From Klebsiella oxytoca (lineage in GTDB: Bacteria; Pseudomonadota; Gammaproteobacteria; Enterobacterales; Enterobacteriaceae), in contig NZ_CP046115.1 in assembly GCF_009707385.1 (NCBI RefSeq), forward strand, positions 5,146,001 through 5,210,000: 64,000 nt of DNA. The letters run 5' to 3'. How positions within the stretch are numbered: position 1 is the stretch's first letter; each line of letters begins with the position of its first letter. Shown piece after piece: positions 19,452 to 27,579 of the stretch. A program made the translations under genes and the position numbers. The notes under the pieces are model-generated. The model was not told where the DNA came from. It saw only the letters and a list, made by a program, of their open reading frames with translations, and ran no database searches.

Positions 19452-20255
19452 TTAAAGCCCTGACCTGCGAGGCTGGTTATGCACCTTGCCATCGCCAATA
19501 TTGATACCCAACTGCGCAGAGATTTTTTTGGCAATAATTTCAATATCAAAGGCGGCTGCAGAGGATGAATTAAAGTCGAGTATCGACTTCTGGGAAGCGT
19601 TTGCTTCCACCACGCTTTCATCACGATGGATGATACCCAGCAGACGATCGCCCAGCTTTTCTTCCATCAGCGCCGTAACATCGCGACTGACCTGGCGACG
19701 GTTGTCGCTCTGATTAATGACAAAATAGTGCCCATGTTTATCGTTGAGCTCATCGCCGGTCAGGCGCTGTTTTTCAATGTGCGACAACGCGGACATCGAC
19801 GCGGTATCCGCCAGCAGCGGTACCAGATGCATGTCGGCAAGCGGAGCCAGCGCCTTTAGCGCGGGCGAAGGGCCAGGCGGCAGGTCGGCGATAGTAATCA
19901 ACCCTGGATAATTGAGGAGTGCAGCCAGACCGCGCGTCAGGAAATGCTCATCGAGAATCAATCGTTCATCAAAAGCCTGGCGCTGCGCTTCGCTCACGTC
20001 GCCGTAGGGCAGAACGAAAATATTGCTGCCGGCGCTTAACACGCACTGGCTCCAGTCATGGAGATCCAGCGCTTTGGCGACATAGCCGCGCTCATCGCCG
20101 AGAGGCACGCCAAAATGCAGACGCAGAGCGTTCTGCACATCAAAATCCAGAGCCAGAACTTTGCTGCCTGCGCGCGCAAGCGCCCAGGCCAGGTTTGCCG
20201 CCAGGGTCGTTTTTCCTACGCCGCCTTTGGGAGAACACACGCAGATCAACGGCAT
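19452..20255 (-). CDS. bcsQ: MinD/ParA-like ATPase BcsQ, second locus
   Basis: This is a 267-residue ParA/MinD-type ATPase with a canonical deviant Walker A motif (SPKGGVGKTTLAANLAWALA) and downstream ALDFDVQN and IADLPPG blocks. BcsQ proteins take part in assembling or positioning the cellulose synthase. It overlaps the end of bcsO by 10 bp. The intact P-loop lysine contrasts with the first-locus BcsQ, so the two proteins may differ in nucleotide turnover. Confidence 0.92.
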   Translation of the reverse strand: MPLICVCSPKGGVGKTTLAANLAWALARAGSKVLALDFDVQNALRLHFGVPLGDERGYVAKALDLHDWSQCVLSAGSNIFVLPYGDVSEAQRQAFDERLILDEHFLTRGLAALLNYPGLITIADLPPGPSPALKALAPLADMHLVPLLADTASMSALSHIEKQRLTGDELNDKHGHYFVINQSDNRRQVSRDVTALMEEKLGDRLLGIIHRDESVVEANASQKSILDFNSSSAAAFDIEIIAKKISAQLGINIGDGKVHNQPRRSGL

Positions 20256-20797
20256 GTAGCAATCCTTTCTAAGAGAGATTTCAGGGACTGATCTTTATCT
20301 TTTGCCACCGGCTCCACGGTTTTGGCGGCAAAAAGATGGGCAAAACCTTCCGCCGTCGGCGCTGTCGCCGGGCGGGGTCGAATTGCCGGGGCAGAGACGC
20401 TGGCAGATGGCGGTTGAGACGCCGCCGCCAGAGGGGCTGATTCAGGCGCAGCCGCGCTTGCCTGCGCCTCAGTCTGTACGGGGGCGGGCCGCGGCGCGGA
20501 TACCGCCGCAGCCTCAGGAATGGTCATGGCCGGAGTAACAAAAGAGGGTTCGACTGTCCGCTGAACGGCCTCAGGTTCCACCTTGTGGAACATATCTGCA
20601 GGAACCAGCTGCGGCTGCGGTAACGAAACTGACCCTCCCATAGCCAAAGAGGATTTTTCTTCCGCAGGAATAAGTTGGTTGAGAATAACCCAATCCCCTT
20701 TTTCACCGGCGGCGGCTTCTGATGAAAGGTCCTTGAATTTTAGACTGAGTGTCCGCGTCTTTTCCTTGAAGCGCTGCAAATCATCATAATGGTTCAT
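20246..20797 (-). CDS. bcsO: Cellulose biosynthesis protein BcsO
   Basis: This 183-residue protein begins MNHYDDLQRFKEKTRTLSLK and then has a long Pro/Ala-rich, probably disordered middle (about 60-150), as in BcsO proteins that open bcsD-type operons of enterobacteria. No enzymatic motif is visible and its molecular role is not clear. The ATG at 20797 was chosen because GAGGTT precedes it; a start four codons upstream is less likely. It is the first gene of the second bcs operon, with a 681-bp gap upstream. Confidence 0.85.
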   Translation of the reverse strand: MNHYDDLQRFKEKTRTLSLKFKDLSSEAAAGEKGDWVILNQLIPAEEKSSLAMGGSVSLPQPQLVPADMFHKVEPEAVQRTVEPSFVTPAMTIPEAAAVSAPRPAPVQTEAQASAAAPESAPLAAASQPPSASVSAPAIRPRPATAPTAEGFAHLFAAKTVEPVAKDKDQSLKSLLERIATCR

Positions 20798-21478
20798 AGA
20801 TAACCTCATGATTTAAATACATCAATTTAATCTTTTTTAATTGTCACTCTATACCGCTAAAGCATAGTTTAATTTGTTGTTTTTTTCGGCAGTCGCCCAC
20901 ATTTAGTACGTAACAATACGCAAACTAAAGTATCGATTTGATTATTTAAATTAATCCGGATTGGTGTAATTCCATAGTGGTAGTGTGGCTACACTATCAG
21001 TTCTTTTTCAAAATGATAGCCCCCATTTTTTAGGCGTCCGCACCGTCAATCTCCCCGCTACCTGAGAGGCTATTAGCGTTGAGTAGTTTTTTATACTGCC
21101 TACATTTTTAAAATTGGCGTAATACACGCCTGCCGGGCGCTAAAGAGAATACATTTTAATATTTTTTCATGTGTTTAGATATTACTTACCATGCTTATTA
21201 AAAAAATAAGTAACGTTCAGGGTTAAAATAAATAGCTCAGGATGTTATCCAAAAATCAAAAATATAATGAGTTGACCGGGCAACAAAGAACAGCGCTAAC
21301 CGTCGCCATACGTTCTTTTTACAATTTAAGCAGGGCCCAGGAAAATTAAAATAAAATATATTCATAGAGTTACCCCGGCCAATGGACAGAGTGATTTAAA
21401 ATCCTCTATATTCGATAAATGTTCGTTTTATGTTCCCGGTCATGAAGGGATTGTTCAGGCTACCGGCAGGAAGAAGGC
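20798..21478. other. Long AT-rich intergenic region between bcsO and the lysR gene
   Basis: This 681-bp non-coding gap must hold the promoter of the leftward second cellulose operon and that of the rightward LysR gene. It is AT-rich. It contains one clear short inverted repeat at about 20984-20999 (TAGTGT..ACACTA) and several runs of A or T. I found no convincing ORF, tRNA or terminator. Confidence 0.5.
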
Positions 21479-22399
21479 ATGTTGATAAACGTCCAGGCAT
21501 TGAACGTCATCGTCACCATCGCACGCTGTGGCAGCTTTAGCGCTGCGGCCGAGGAGCTGCATAAGGTGCCGACGGCGCTCAGCTATACGGTACACAAGCT
21601 GGAGGATGAGCTTGGAGCCAAACTGTTTCAGCGCCAGGGCAAACAGCTGATCCTGACGGAGGCGGGCCGCTATTTCATCAAAAAAGGCCAACTGATCCTG
21701 AGCGAACTGGGGGAGTTACAGCACACTACCCGTCGTATTGCCAGCGGTGCCGAGACAAGCTTAAGCCTGACGCTGAATAATATTATCAGCCTGCAGCCGC
21801 TATATGCGCTGTTGAAACAAAGCGAGCAACACTTCCCACAAACCGAGATTCAGTTAAGTATCGATGTGCACGATGGCGTCTGGGATGCCCTGCTGGAAAA
21901 ACGGGCGGATATTGCTATCGGCGCGCCTAATCAGGTGGTTCGTAGCGGTGAAGTACTTTGTGCGGAAATGCCCGCCGTTGAGTGGCTGTTTGCCATTGCC
22001 CCCCACCATCCGCTGGCTGCGGTACATCGGCCGCTACAGGCCGACGACCTGCGCCGCTATCCCGCTATTTGTATCCAGGATACCTCCGTACAGCTGGAGC
22101 CGAAGGTAGCCTGGCAATTACGCGGACAGAAAGCGCTGGTTGCCGCCGATTATCACAGTAAAATCGCGATGCATCTCCACGGCCTGGGAATCGGTTTTCT
22201 TCCTCGCCATTTTTGCCAGCGCTACATTGATAACGGCAGTCTGGTAAGCGTGCCGGTGGATGTCAGTAAACCCCCGACGCCGCTTTTCCTCGCCTGGCAA
22301 AATGAGCCTCCCCGGCCCTGCTGCCATTGGTGGTTAACTCAGCTACAGCGGGCAGACGTTCTGCAGGGGTTTTTAACCGATCTCAGCGAAGCCGGTTAG
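21479..22399 (+). CDS. LysR-family regulator, AllS/YhaJ-like
   Basis: This 306-residue LysR-type transcription factor has an N-terminal winged HTH at about residues 4-62 (SFSAAAEELHKVPTALSYTV) and a C-terminal effector domain. Blocks such as HDGVWDALLEKRADIAIGAP and HLHGLGIGFLPRHFCQ resemble E. coli AllS, activator of the allantoin/ureidoglycolate genes. GGCAGGAAGAAGG lies before the start. It faces the ureide operon that begins 485 bp downstream in the same direction and is its likely regulator (inference from position and family). Its 3' end overlaps a degraded DUF2877 gene on the other strand. Confidence 0.88.
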   Translation: MLINVQALNVIVTIARCGSFSAAAEELHKVPTALSYTVHKLEDELGAKLFQRQGKQLILTEAGRYFIKKGQLILSELGELQHTTRRIASGAETSLSLTLNNIISLQPLYALLKQSEQHFPQTEIQLSIDVHDGVWDALLEKRADIAIGAPNQVVRSGEVLCAEMPAVEWLFAIAPHHPLAAVHRPLQADDLRRYPAICIQDTSVQLEPKVAWQLRGQKALVAADYHSKIAMHLHGLGIGFLPRHFCQRYIDNGSLVSVPVDVSKPPTPLFLAWQNEPPRPCCHWWLTQLQRADVLQGFLTDLSEAG

Positions 22400-22638
22400 C
22401 CGCTAACACGCTAACCATCGCCGCCATACCGGCCAGCATATCCAGGACTGAAGTATGGCCATAATGAGCCGCCGCACAAAAATCGGCCGCAGAAAACGTC
22501 ACCGCGGCTAATAAATGCTGACTGTGGCGGCCTCGGCATGCATGCCCCAGCATTTCAGGCATGGGTGAAGACCGAATGTACGCGCCCCTCCTGCCCACCC
22601 TTCAGCATGGCGCAATGCTTAAGCGCATTCAGAGTCAT
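22383..22638 (-). pseudogene. Remnant of a DUF2877 (AllH/YlbF-like) gene with internal deletion and frameshift
   Basis: A good start (AAGGATAACC then ATG at 22638) opens a short frame of 27 codons, MTLNALKHCAMLKGGQ then EGRVHSVFTHA, before a TGA at 22555. The beginning resembles the conserved opening of DUF2877 proteins (GRVHSVF.RAC). In another frame, from about 22562 to the stop at 22383, the text ends AAHYGHTSVLDMLAGMAA, resembling the GHTSGxDxLAG end of the same family. I infer that most of the middle was deleted, leaving both ends. CATGC occurs on both sides of the junction. In E. coli, AllH (DUF2877) is the third component of oxamic transcarbamylase with AllF and AllG, relatives of which are encoded just downstream. 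Family assignment is from memory of motifs. Confidence 0.55.
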
Positions 22639-22776
22639 AGGTTATCCTTATTTTCCGAGGGGCTTCACACTTTTGCACATCCATTTTCGCTCCGATGTCC
22701 GTGCGCCTGATATCTCCTTTTTACCGCAGTCCCCATGGCATCGGGATCGCAGCCATTTTGCCGTGTCGATATGGAT

Positions 22777-22803
22777 TTATCCCTCATATTTTTTGAGGGA
22801 TAA
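22777..22803. promoter_or_regulatory. Perfect inverted repeat upstream of the ureide operon
   Basis: Two perfect 10-bp arms, TTATCCCTCA and TGAGGGATAA, are separated by 7 bp. The repeat sits 80 bp before the first gene of the operon and within the region that diverges toward the DUF2877 remnant. The size and position suit a regulator-binding site, possibly for the adjacent LysR protein. It could also form an RNA hairpin, but no T-run follows the second arm. Confidence 0.45.
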
Positions 22804-22883
22804 GCAGAAAACCTTTCTGCGCATCCGCAGAATTCTCTCCATAGACTGCAACTAGTGTAGTCATAGCTAACAAGGGATCGTTT

Positions 22884-23546
22884 ATGCGAACTATTCAAGC
22901 TCAACCTTTTGATTTCACGTTTGATCCTGCCAGTACCGCCCTGATCATCATCGACATGCAGCGTGACTTTGTCGAACCCGGCGGTTTTGGTGAAGTGCTG
23001 GGGAATGACGTCTCGCATCTGCGCAGAACTATCGTCCCATGCCGTCAGCTACTGGAGCAGGCCAGAGCCGCGGGCTTATTTATTATTCATACTCGGGAAG
23101 GCCATCGCGCAGATATGACCGACTGTCCCCAGGCGAAAAAAACCCGAGGCGGTAAAACATTTATCGGCGAGTCCGGCCCGATGGGCCGCATCCTAATCCG
23201 CGGCGAGCAGGGCCACGACATAATCCCGGAGCTCTTGCCGCTGCCCGGCGAACCCATTATCGATAAACCCGGTAAAGGGGCTTTCTACGCCACCGATCTG
23301 GGGCTGATTTTGCAAACTCGCGGTATTAAGTCACTGATTATCTGCGGCGTAACCACGGAAGTCTGCGTACAAACCACCGCAAGGGAAGCCAATGACAGAG
23401 GGTATGAGCTGGTGATCCCCGAAGACTGCTGCGCCTCCTACTTTCCAGAATTCCATCGCGCCGCGCTCGACATGATGAAAGCCCAGGGAGCCATCGTCGG
23501 CTGGGTCAGCGATTCAGCAAGCATCATCGGCGCACTGCGAAACTAA
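22884..23546 (+). CDS. Isochorismatase-family cysteine hydrolase, biuret-hydrolase-like
   Basis: This is a 220-residue amidohydrolase of the isochorismatase-like superfamily. The Asp-Lys-Cys triad is visible as Asp24 (IIIDMQRDF), Lys131 (IDKPGKGAFYATDL) and Cys161 (GVTTEVCVQTTAREANDRGY). The blocks FIIHTREGHRADMTD, GRILIRGEQGHDIIPEL and EPIIDKPGKG closely resemble biuret hydrolase (BiuH) and triuret hydrolase, more than RutB or nicotinamidase, from memory of those sequences. It therefore probably removes an amide from a small ureide, producing a carbamoyl or carboxy compound for the next enzymes. It opens the operon, with AAGGGAT before the ATG. The exact substrate is unknown. Confidence 0.8.
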   Translation: MRTIQAQPFDFTFDPASTALIIIDMQRDFVEPGGFGEVLGNDVSHLRRTIVPCRQLLEQARAAGLFIIHTREGHRADMTDCPQAKKTRGGKTFIGESGPMGRILIRGEQGHDIIPELLPLPGEPIIDKPGKGAFYATDLGLILQTRGIKSLIICGVTTEVCVQTTAREANDRGYELVIPEDCCASYFPEFHRAALDMMKAQGAIVGWVSDSASIIGALRN

Positions 23547-23617
23547 TTTTTTCGACAACCGGTAATAATCTTCCGCCACGTGAGTGGCGGTGGCCTCTTA
23601 TTGCCCGAGGACAGGAA

Positions 23618-25168
23618 ATGACTCTGCATTACCAATGTTTCCCTAACCTGTATAAAGACTCCGTCTCGTTGATGCAGGTTTCCGCAAAACTTAACGCCAT
23701 GGAGGGGGTTGAACAAGCTTCCGTCGCCATGGCGACGGCGGCCAACATCGAACGCATGCGCGATGCGGGAATGCCCGTAGAGCTTGAAGCTCGCCCTAAC
23801 GACCTGCTTATTGCGCTGCTGGCCGATGAGGAGACGGCACAACGGGCGCTGGCATTGGCGGATGAGCTGCTGAGCCCGCCAACGCCCACGGAAAACACCG
23901 AAGGAACCGCCCGCCGTCCCGCGACCAGCATTGCCGAAGGCGTGGAAGCGCGCGCCCAGGCTAACCTGGCGCTGATTTCCGTTCCGGGCAGCTACGCCGC
24001 CGCTGAAGCGCTCAAAGCGCTCGCCGCGGGCCTGAACGTGATGCTGTTCAGCGATAACGTTCCGGAGTGCCAGGAAGCGACCATAAAACAGTATGCACGC
24101 CAGCGGAATCTGCTGGTGATGGGACCTGACTGCGGCACCGCGATCGTCAATGGTATGCCGCTGGGATTTGCTAACGTGGTCCGTCGCGGGTCGATTGGCC
24201 TCGTGGCCGCTTCCGGCACCGGTTTACAGGAAGTGAGCTGCCGCATTCATCATCTCGGCGAAGGAGTTTCACAAGCCATCGGCACCGGCGGTCGCGATCT
24301 GCATGAAGAGATCGGCGGCCTGAGCATGCTGCAAGGGATCGCAATGCTGGCGGACGACCCCGATACCCGGCTGATTGCGCTGGTCTCTAAGCCGCCCTCA
24401 CCTGCCATTATGGATAAAGTGCTGGAGGCTGCGCGCCAGTGCGGTAAGCCCGTTGTGGCGCATTTCCTCGGCGCAAGCGATGCGGCGCTGCTGGCCTACG
24501 GCATCATTCCGGCACACAGCCTGCAACATGCAGCGGACATTGCTGTAGCCACGCTGAGGGGCGAAACGCCAGCCGCCAGCCATGGCTTATCGGAACCGCT
24601 ACAGCAACAGGCAATGCAGTGGATTGCCGGGATGAGCGTTGAGCAAAGCGATATCCGCGGCGTTTTCGCTGGTGGAACGTTCTGCTATGAAGCCCAGCTC
24701 GCGCTTCAGGCGGCAGGATTATCCTGTGAGTCCAATGCCCCGGTGGCGGGCGCGCGGGCGTTACTCGACAAAAACCACGGTCACGGGCACAGCCTGGTGG
24801 ACATGGGGGACGATGAGTTCACCCAGGGACGTCCGCATCCGATGATCGACCCTGCGCTGCGTAACGCGCGCCTGCTCTCGGAAGCTCTCGATCCGCGCAC
24901 AGCCGTTCTGTTGTTTGACATCGTGCTGGGCTATGGCGCCAGCAGCGAGCCATGCAGCGCTCTGCTTCCCGTCATCGAAGAAATTCAGCGTATTGAAGCT
25001 GCCGGGCAGCGCCACATTGTCTTGCTCGCTCACGTCTGCGGCACGGACGCCGACCCGCAGGACAGAGCACAGCAGATAGCGCTGCTGCAGCATGCCGGGG
25101 TAGTGGTAGCTGACAGCAACATTGAGGCCGCTCGCCTGGCGGCATTTATCGCGCAACAACGGAAATAA
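23618..25168 (+). CDS. FdrA/AllF-family carbamoyltransferase subunit
   Basis: This 516-residue protein belongs to the FdrA family, with succinyl-CoA-synthetase-like folds: an N-terminal CoA-binding-like part and phosphate-handling regions (ALISVPGSYAAAEALKALAAG, VMGPDCGTAI, GLVAASGTGLQEV). E. coli AllF (FdrA) acts with AllG and AllH as oxamic transcarbamylase, which phosphorolyses oxalurate to oxamate and carbamoyl phosphate. Here the partner AllG-like gene follows 3 bp later and carbamate kinase after that, so carbamoyl phosphate is the likely product, but the co-product is unknown. ACAGGAA lies before the start. The family's full name and role rest on homology. Confidence 0.82.
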   Translation: MTLHYQCFPNLYKDSVSLMQVSAKLNAMEGVEQASVAMATAANIERMRDAGMPVELEARPNDLLIALLADEETAQRALALADELLSPPTPTENTEGTARRPATSIAEGVEARAQANLALISVPGSYAAAEALKALAAGLNVMLFSDNVPECQEATIKQYARQRNLLVMGPDCGTAIVNGMPLGFANVVRRGSIGLVAASGTGLQEVSCRIHHLGEGVSQAIGTGGRDLHEEIGGLSMLQGIAMLADDPDTRLIALVSKPPSPAIMDKVLEAARQCGKPVVAHFLGASDAALLAYGIIPAHSLQHAADIAVATLRGETPAASHGLSEPLQQQAMQWIAGMSVEQSDIRGVFAGGTFCYEAQLALQAAGLSCESNAPVAGARALLDKNHGHGHSLVDMGDDEFTQGRPHPMIDPALRNARLLSEALDPRTAVLLFDIVLGYGASSEPCSALLPVIEEIQRIEAAGQRHIVLLAHVCGTDADPQDRAQQIALLQHAGVVVADSNIEAARLAAFIAQQRK

Positions 25169-25171
25169 ATT

Positions 25172-26572
25172 ATGACGACGTTATTTCAACAACCGCTTTC
25201 GGTGATCAATCTCGGGCTGGAAAGTTTTGCCGATAATCTGCGCGAAGCCGGCGGCGAAGTACTCCACCTGCAATGGCAACCGGTCGCCCAGGGCAATGAG
25301 CAAACCGGCTGGACGCTGGCGACTCTGCTGGCCGACGAGCGGATAAAAGCCGCTAATCAACAGGCGCTGCAGCGCTATCTCGACGCCCAGCCGGTACTGG
25401 TCGATATCGCCAGGGCCAGCGAGGCGATTTCAGGTCTTAATGGGATACGTAAAATCCTGCATGCCGGGCCGCCAATCGCCTGGGCCAACATGTGCGGACC
25501 GATGCAGGGCGCGATTGCTGGCGCCATTGTCTTCGAGGGCTGGGCCAGCAGCACGGAAGAAGCGATGCAAATGGCGGCAACGGGACAGGTAGACCTCGAG
25601 CCGTGCCACCACCACCATGCAACCGGGCCGATGGCCGGGATTATCAGCCCTTCTATGCCGGTATGGGTGGTGGAAAACCGTACTCACGGCAACCGCGCGT
25701 TCTGTAACTTCAATGAAGGACTCGGCAAAGTGCTGCGTTTCGGCGCCAATAATGAAGATGTGCTGAGTCGTCTCGCCTGGATGGGTGATGTGCTGGCTCC
25801 CGCGCTGAAGCAGGCGCTGGCGCTGAGCGGTGAAATCGAACTCAAACCGCTGATTGCCCAGGCGCTGCATATGGGCGACGAGTGCCATAACCGCAACGCG
25901 GCGGCAAGCGGGCTGTTCTTTAAACGCCTGGCGCCGCATCTGGCGCGTATTGAGCATGGCCCGGAAGCCCTCGAATTTATCGCCGCCAACGATCACTTCT
26001 TCCTTAACCTGTCGATGGCGGCCTGTAAATCGATGCTGGATGCCGCCTGCGATGTGCCGCACAGCTCAATGGTCACGGTGATGGCGCGCAACGGCGTTAA
26101 CTTCGGTATTCGCCTTTCCGGTACCGGTGACCGTTGGTTCCAGGCTCCGGCAAACCCGGTCGACGGCCTGTTCTTCCCGGGCTACGGCATAGACGATGCG
26201 GCGGCGGATTTAGGCGACTCGGCGATCACCGAGACCGCCGGGATTGGCGGATTTGCGATGGCGGCTTCGCCGGCAATCGTCAAATTCGTCGGCGGTACGC
26301 CGGCCGATGCCGTGCGCCATAGTCTGACGATGCAGGAGATCACTCTCACGACTCATCCGGCGTTCACGCTGCCGGCGTTGAACTTCGCCGGTAGCGGCTG
26401 TGGTATCGATGCCCGCTACGTTGTCGACCGCAATATTTTGCCGGTCATCAACACCGGGATTGCCCATAAACATGCGGGCGTAGGGCAGATAGGCGCGGGG
26501 ATCACCACCGCGCCGCTGGCCTGTTTTACCGCTGCGCTTCTCGCGCTGGCAGAGGAGGTATCTCATGGTTAA
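25172..26572 (+). CDS. DUF1116/AllG-family carbamoyltransferase subunit
   Basis: This 466-residue protein of the DUF1116 family (E. coli AllG, formerly YlbE) is a partner of FdrA-like proteins in the oxamic transcarbamylase reaction. Distinctive blocks are HAGPPIAWANMCGPMQGAI, a striking EPCHHHHATGPMAG run, MGDECHNRNAAAS and TETAGIGGFAMAASPAIV. The HHHH stretch within CHHHHATGPMAG may bind metal or phosphate (inference). It is separated from the FdrA-like gene by 3 bp and overlaps carbamate kinase by 8 bp, so all three are co-translated. Confidence 0.82.
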   Translation: MTTLFQQPLSVINLGLESFADNLREAGGEVLHLQWQPVAQGNEQTGWTLATLLADERIKAANQQALQRYLDAQPVLVDIARASEAISGLNGIRKILHAGPPIAWANMCGPMQGAIAGAIVFEGWASSTEEAMQMAATGQVDLEPCHHHHATGPMAGIISPSMPVWVVENRTHGNRAFCNFNEGLGKVLRFGANNEDVLSRLAWMGDVLAPALKQALALSGEIELKPLIAQALHMGDECHNRNAAASGLFFKRLAPHLARIEHGPEALEFIAANDHFFLNLSMAACKSMLDAACDVPHSSMVTVMARNGVNFGIRLSGTGDRWFQAPANPVDGLFFPGYGIDDAAADLGDSAITETAGIGGFAMAASPAIVKFVGGTPADAVRHSLTMQEITLTTHPAFTLPALNFAGSGCGIDARYVVDRNILPVINTGIAHKHAGVGQIGAGITTAPLACFTAALLALAEEVSHG

Positions 26573-27518
26573 AACGAAAATCGCCGTCGTGGCCGTCGGC
26601 GGCAATGCGCTAATCCGCAATCCCGGCGAAAACGCGCTGGAGCAGCAGTACGAAGCGGTAAAGGCCACCGCTGAAAACGTCGTCGATCTGATTGCCGCAG
26701 GCTGGCGCGTGGTATTGACGCACGGCAACGGTCCGCAGGTGGGTTTTATCCTGCGCCGGAGCGAGATAGCCAAAGACGCCGTCCCCGGGGTACCGCTGGA
26801 GTACGCGGTTGGCGATACCCAGGGCGCCATTGGCTTTATGTTTCAGAACGCCCTCAACAACGCGTTGTCCGCACGTGGTATTGCTACCACGCCGGTGGTC
26901 GCGCTGGTAACGCAGACGCTGATCGACCCCAACGATTCCGCCTTCAGCCATCCTGATAAGCCTATCGGCGACTATATGACGCAGGAAACGGCGGAAACGC
27001 TGGCGAACGCACAGGGCTGGGATATCGCGGAAGATTCTGGCCGCGGCTGGCGACGCGTCGTAGCCTCGCCCGCTCCGCAAGAGGTCATTGAAACGCCGGT
27101 CATTCGCACCCTGCTCGAACAAAACGTTCTGGTTATTGCCTGCGGCGGCGGCGGCATTCCGGTTTGGCGCGATGCCTCAGGCAAGCTCATCGCCGCTCAG
27201 GCGGTCATCGATAAGGACCGGGCTTCGGCGCTGCTGGCCTGCGAATTACAGGCGGATATGCTGCTCATCCCAACCGGCGTTGAACGGGTCGCTATCAACT
27301 TTGGTACCCCTGAGCAGCGCTGGCTCGACACGCTGACGTTAGCAGAAGCGCAAACGCTGCTCGCAAGCGGTCAGTTCGGCGCGGGAAGCATGGCGCCAAA
27401 AGTCGAAGCCATGTTGACCTATCTCAGAGGTAATCCGGCAGGCGTCGGGCTAATTACCAGCCCGGAGGCTATCGTTCGGGCCATTGGCGGCAACGGCGGA
27501 ACCCGGTTTATCGGTTAA
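26565..27518 (+). CDS. Carbamate kinase
   Basis: This 317-residue amino-acid-kinase-fold enzyme converts carbamoyl phosphate and ADP to ATP, CO2 and ammonia. Diagnostic blocks are AVGGNALIRNPG, LTHGNGPQVGF, CGGGGIPVWRD and VIDKDRASALLA, and the length is normal for ArcC/AllK. Position directly after the AllF/AllG-like genes, with an 8-bp overlap, shows that this operon captures carbamoyl phosphate as ATP rather than using it in biosynthesis. No arginine deiminase or ornithine carbamoyltransferase is nearby. GAGGTATCTC precedes the ATG. Confidence 0.93.
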   Translation: MVKTKIAVVAVGGNALIRNPGENALEQQYEAVKATAENVVDLIAAGWRVVLTHGNGPQVGFILRRSEIAKDAVPGVPLEYAVGDTQGAIGFMFQNALNNALSARGIATTPVVALVTQTLIDPNDSAFSHPDKPIGDYMTQETAETLANAQGWDIAEDSGRGWRRVVASPAPQEVIETPVIRTLLEQNVLVIACGGGGIPVWRDASGKLIAAQAVIDKDRASALLACELQADMLLIPTGVERVAINFGTPEQRWLDTLTLAEAQTLLASGQFGAGSMAPKVEAMLTYLRGNPAGVGLITSPEAIVRAIGGNGGTRFIG

Positions 27519-27579
27519 TTTATGCCGCCATGCGCACGGCGAATGGCGGCCCTGTATTCAGAGAAATAAGGATAAAAAG

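Noticed and set aside
26565..27518. Carbamate kinase as part of an arginine deiminase pathway
   Set aside because: No arginine deiminase, ornithine carbamoyltransferase or arginine/ornithine antiporter gene is nearby; the neighbours are the AllF/AllG-like genes.
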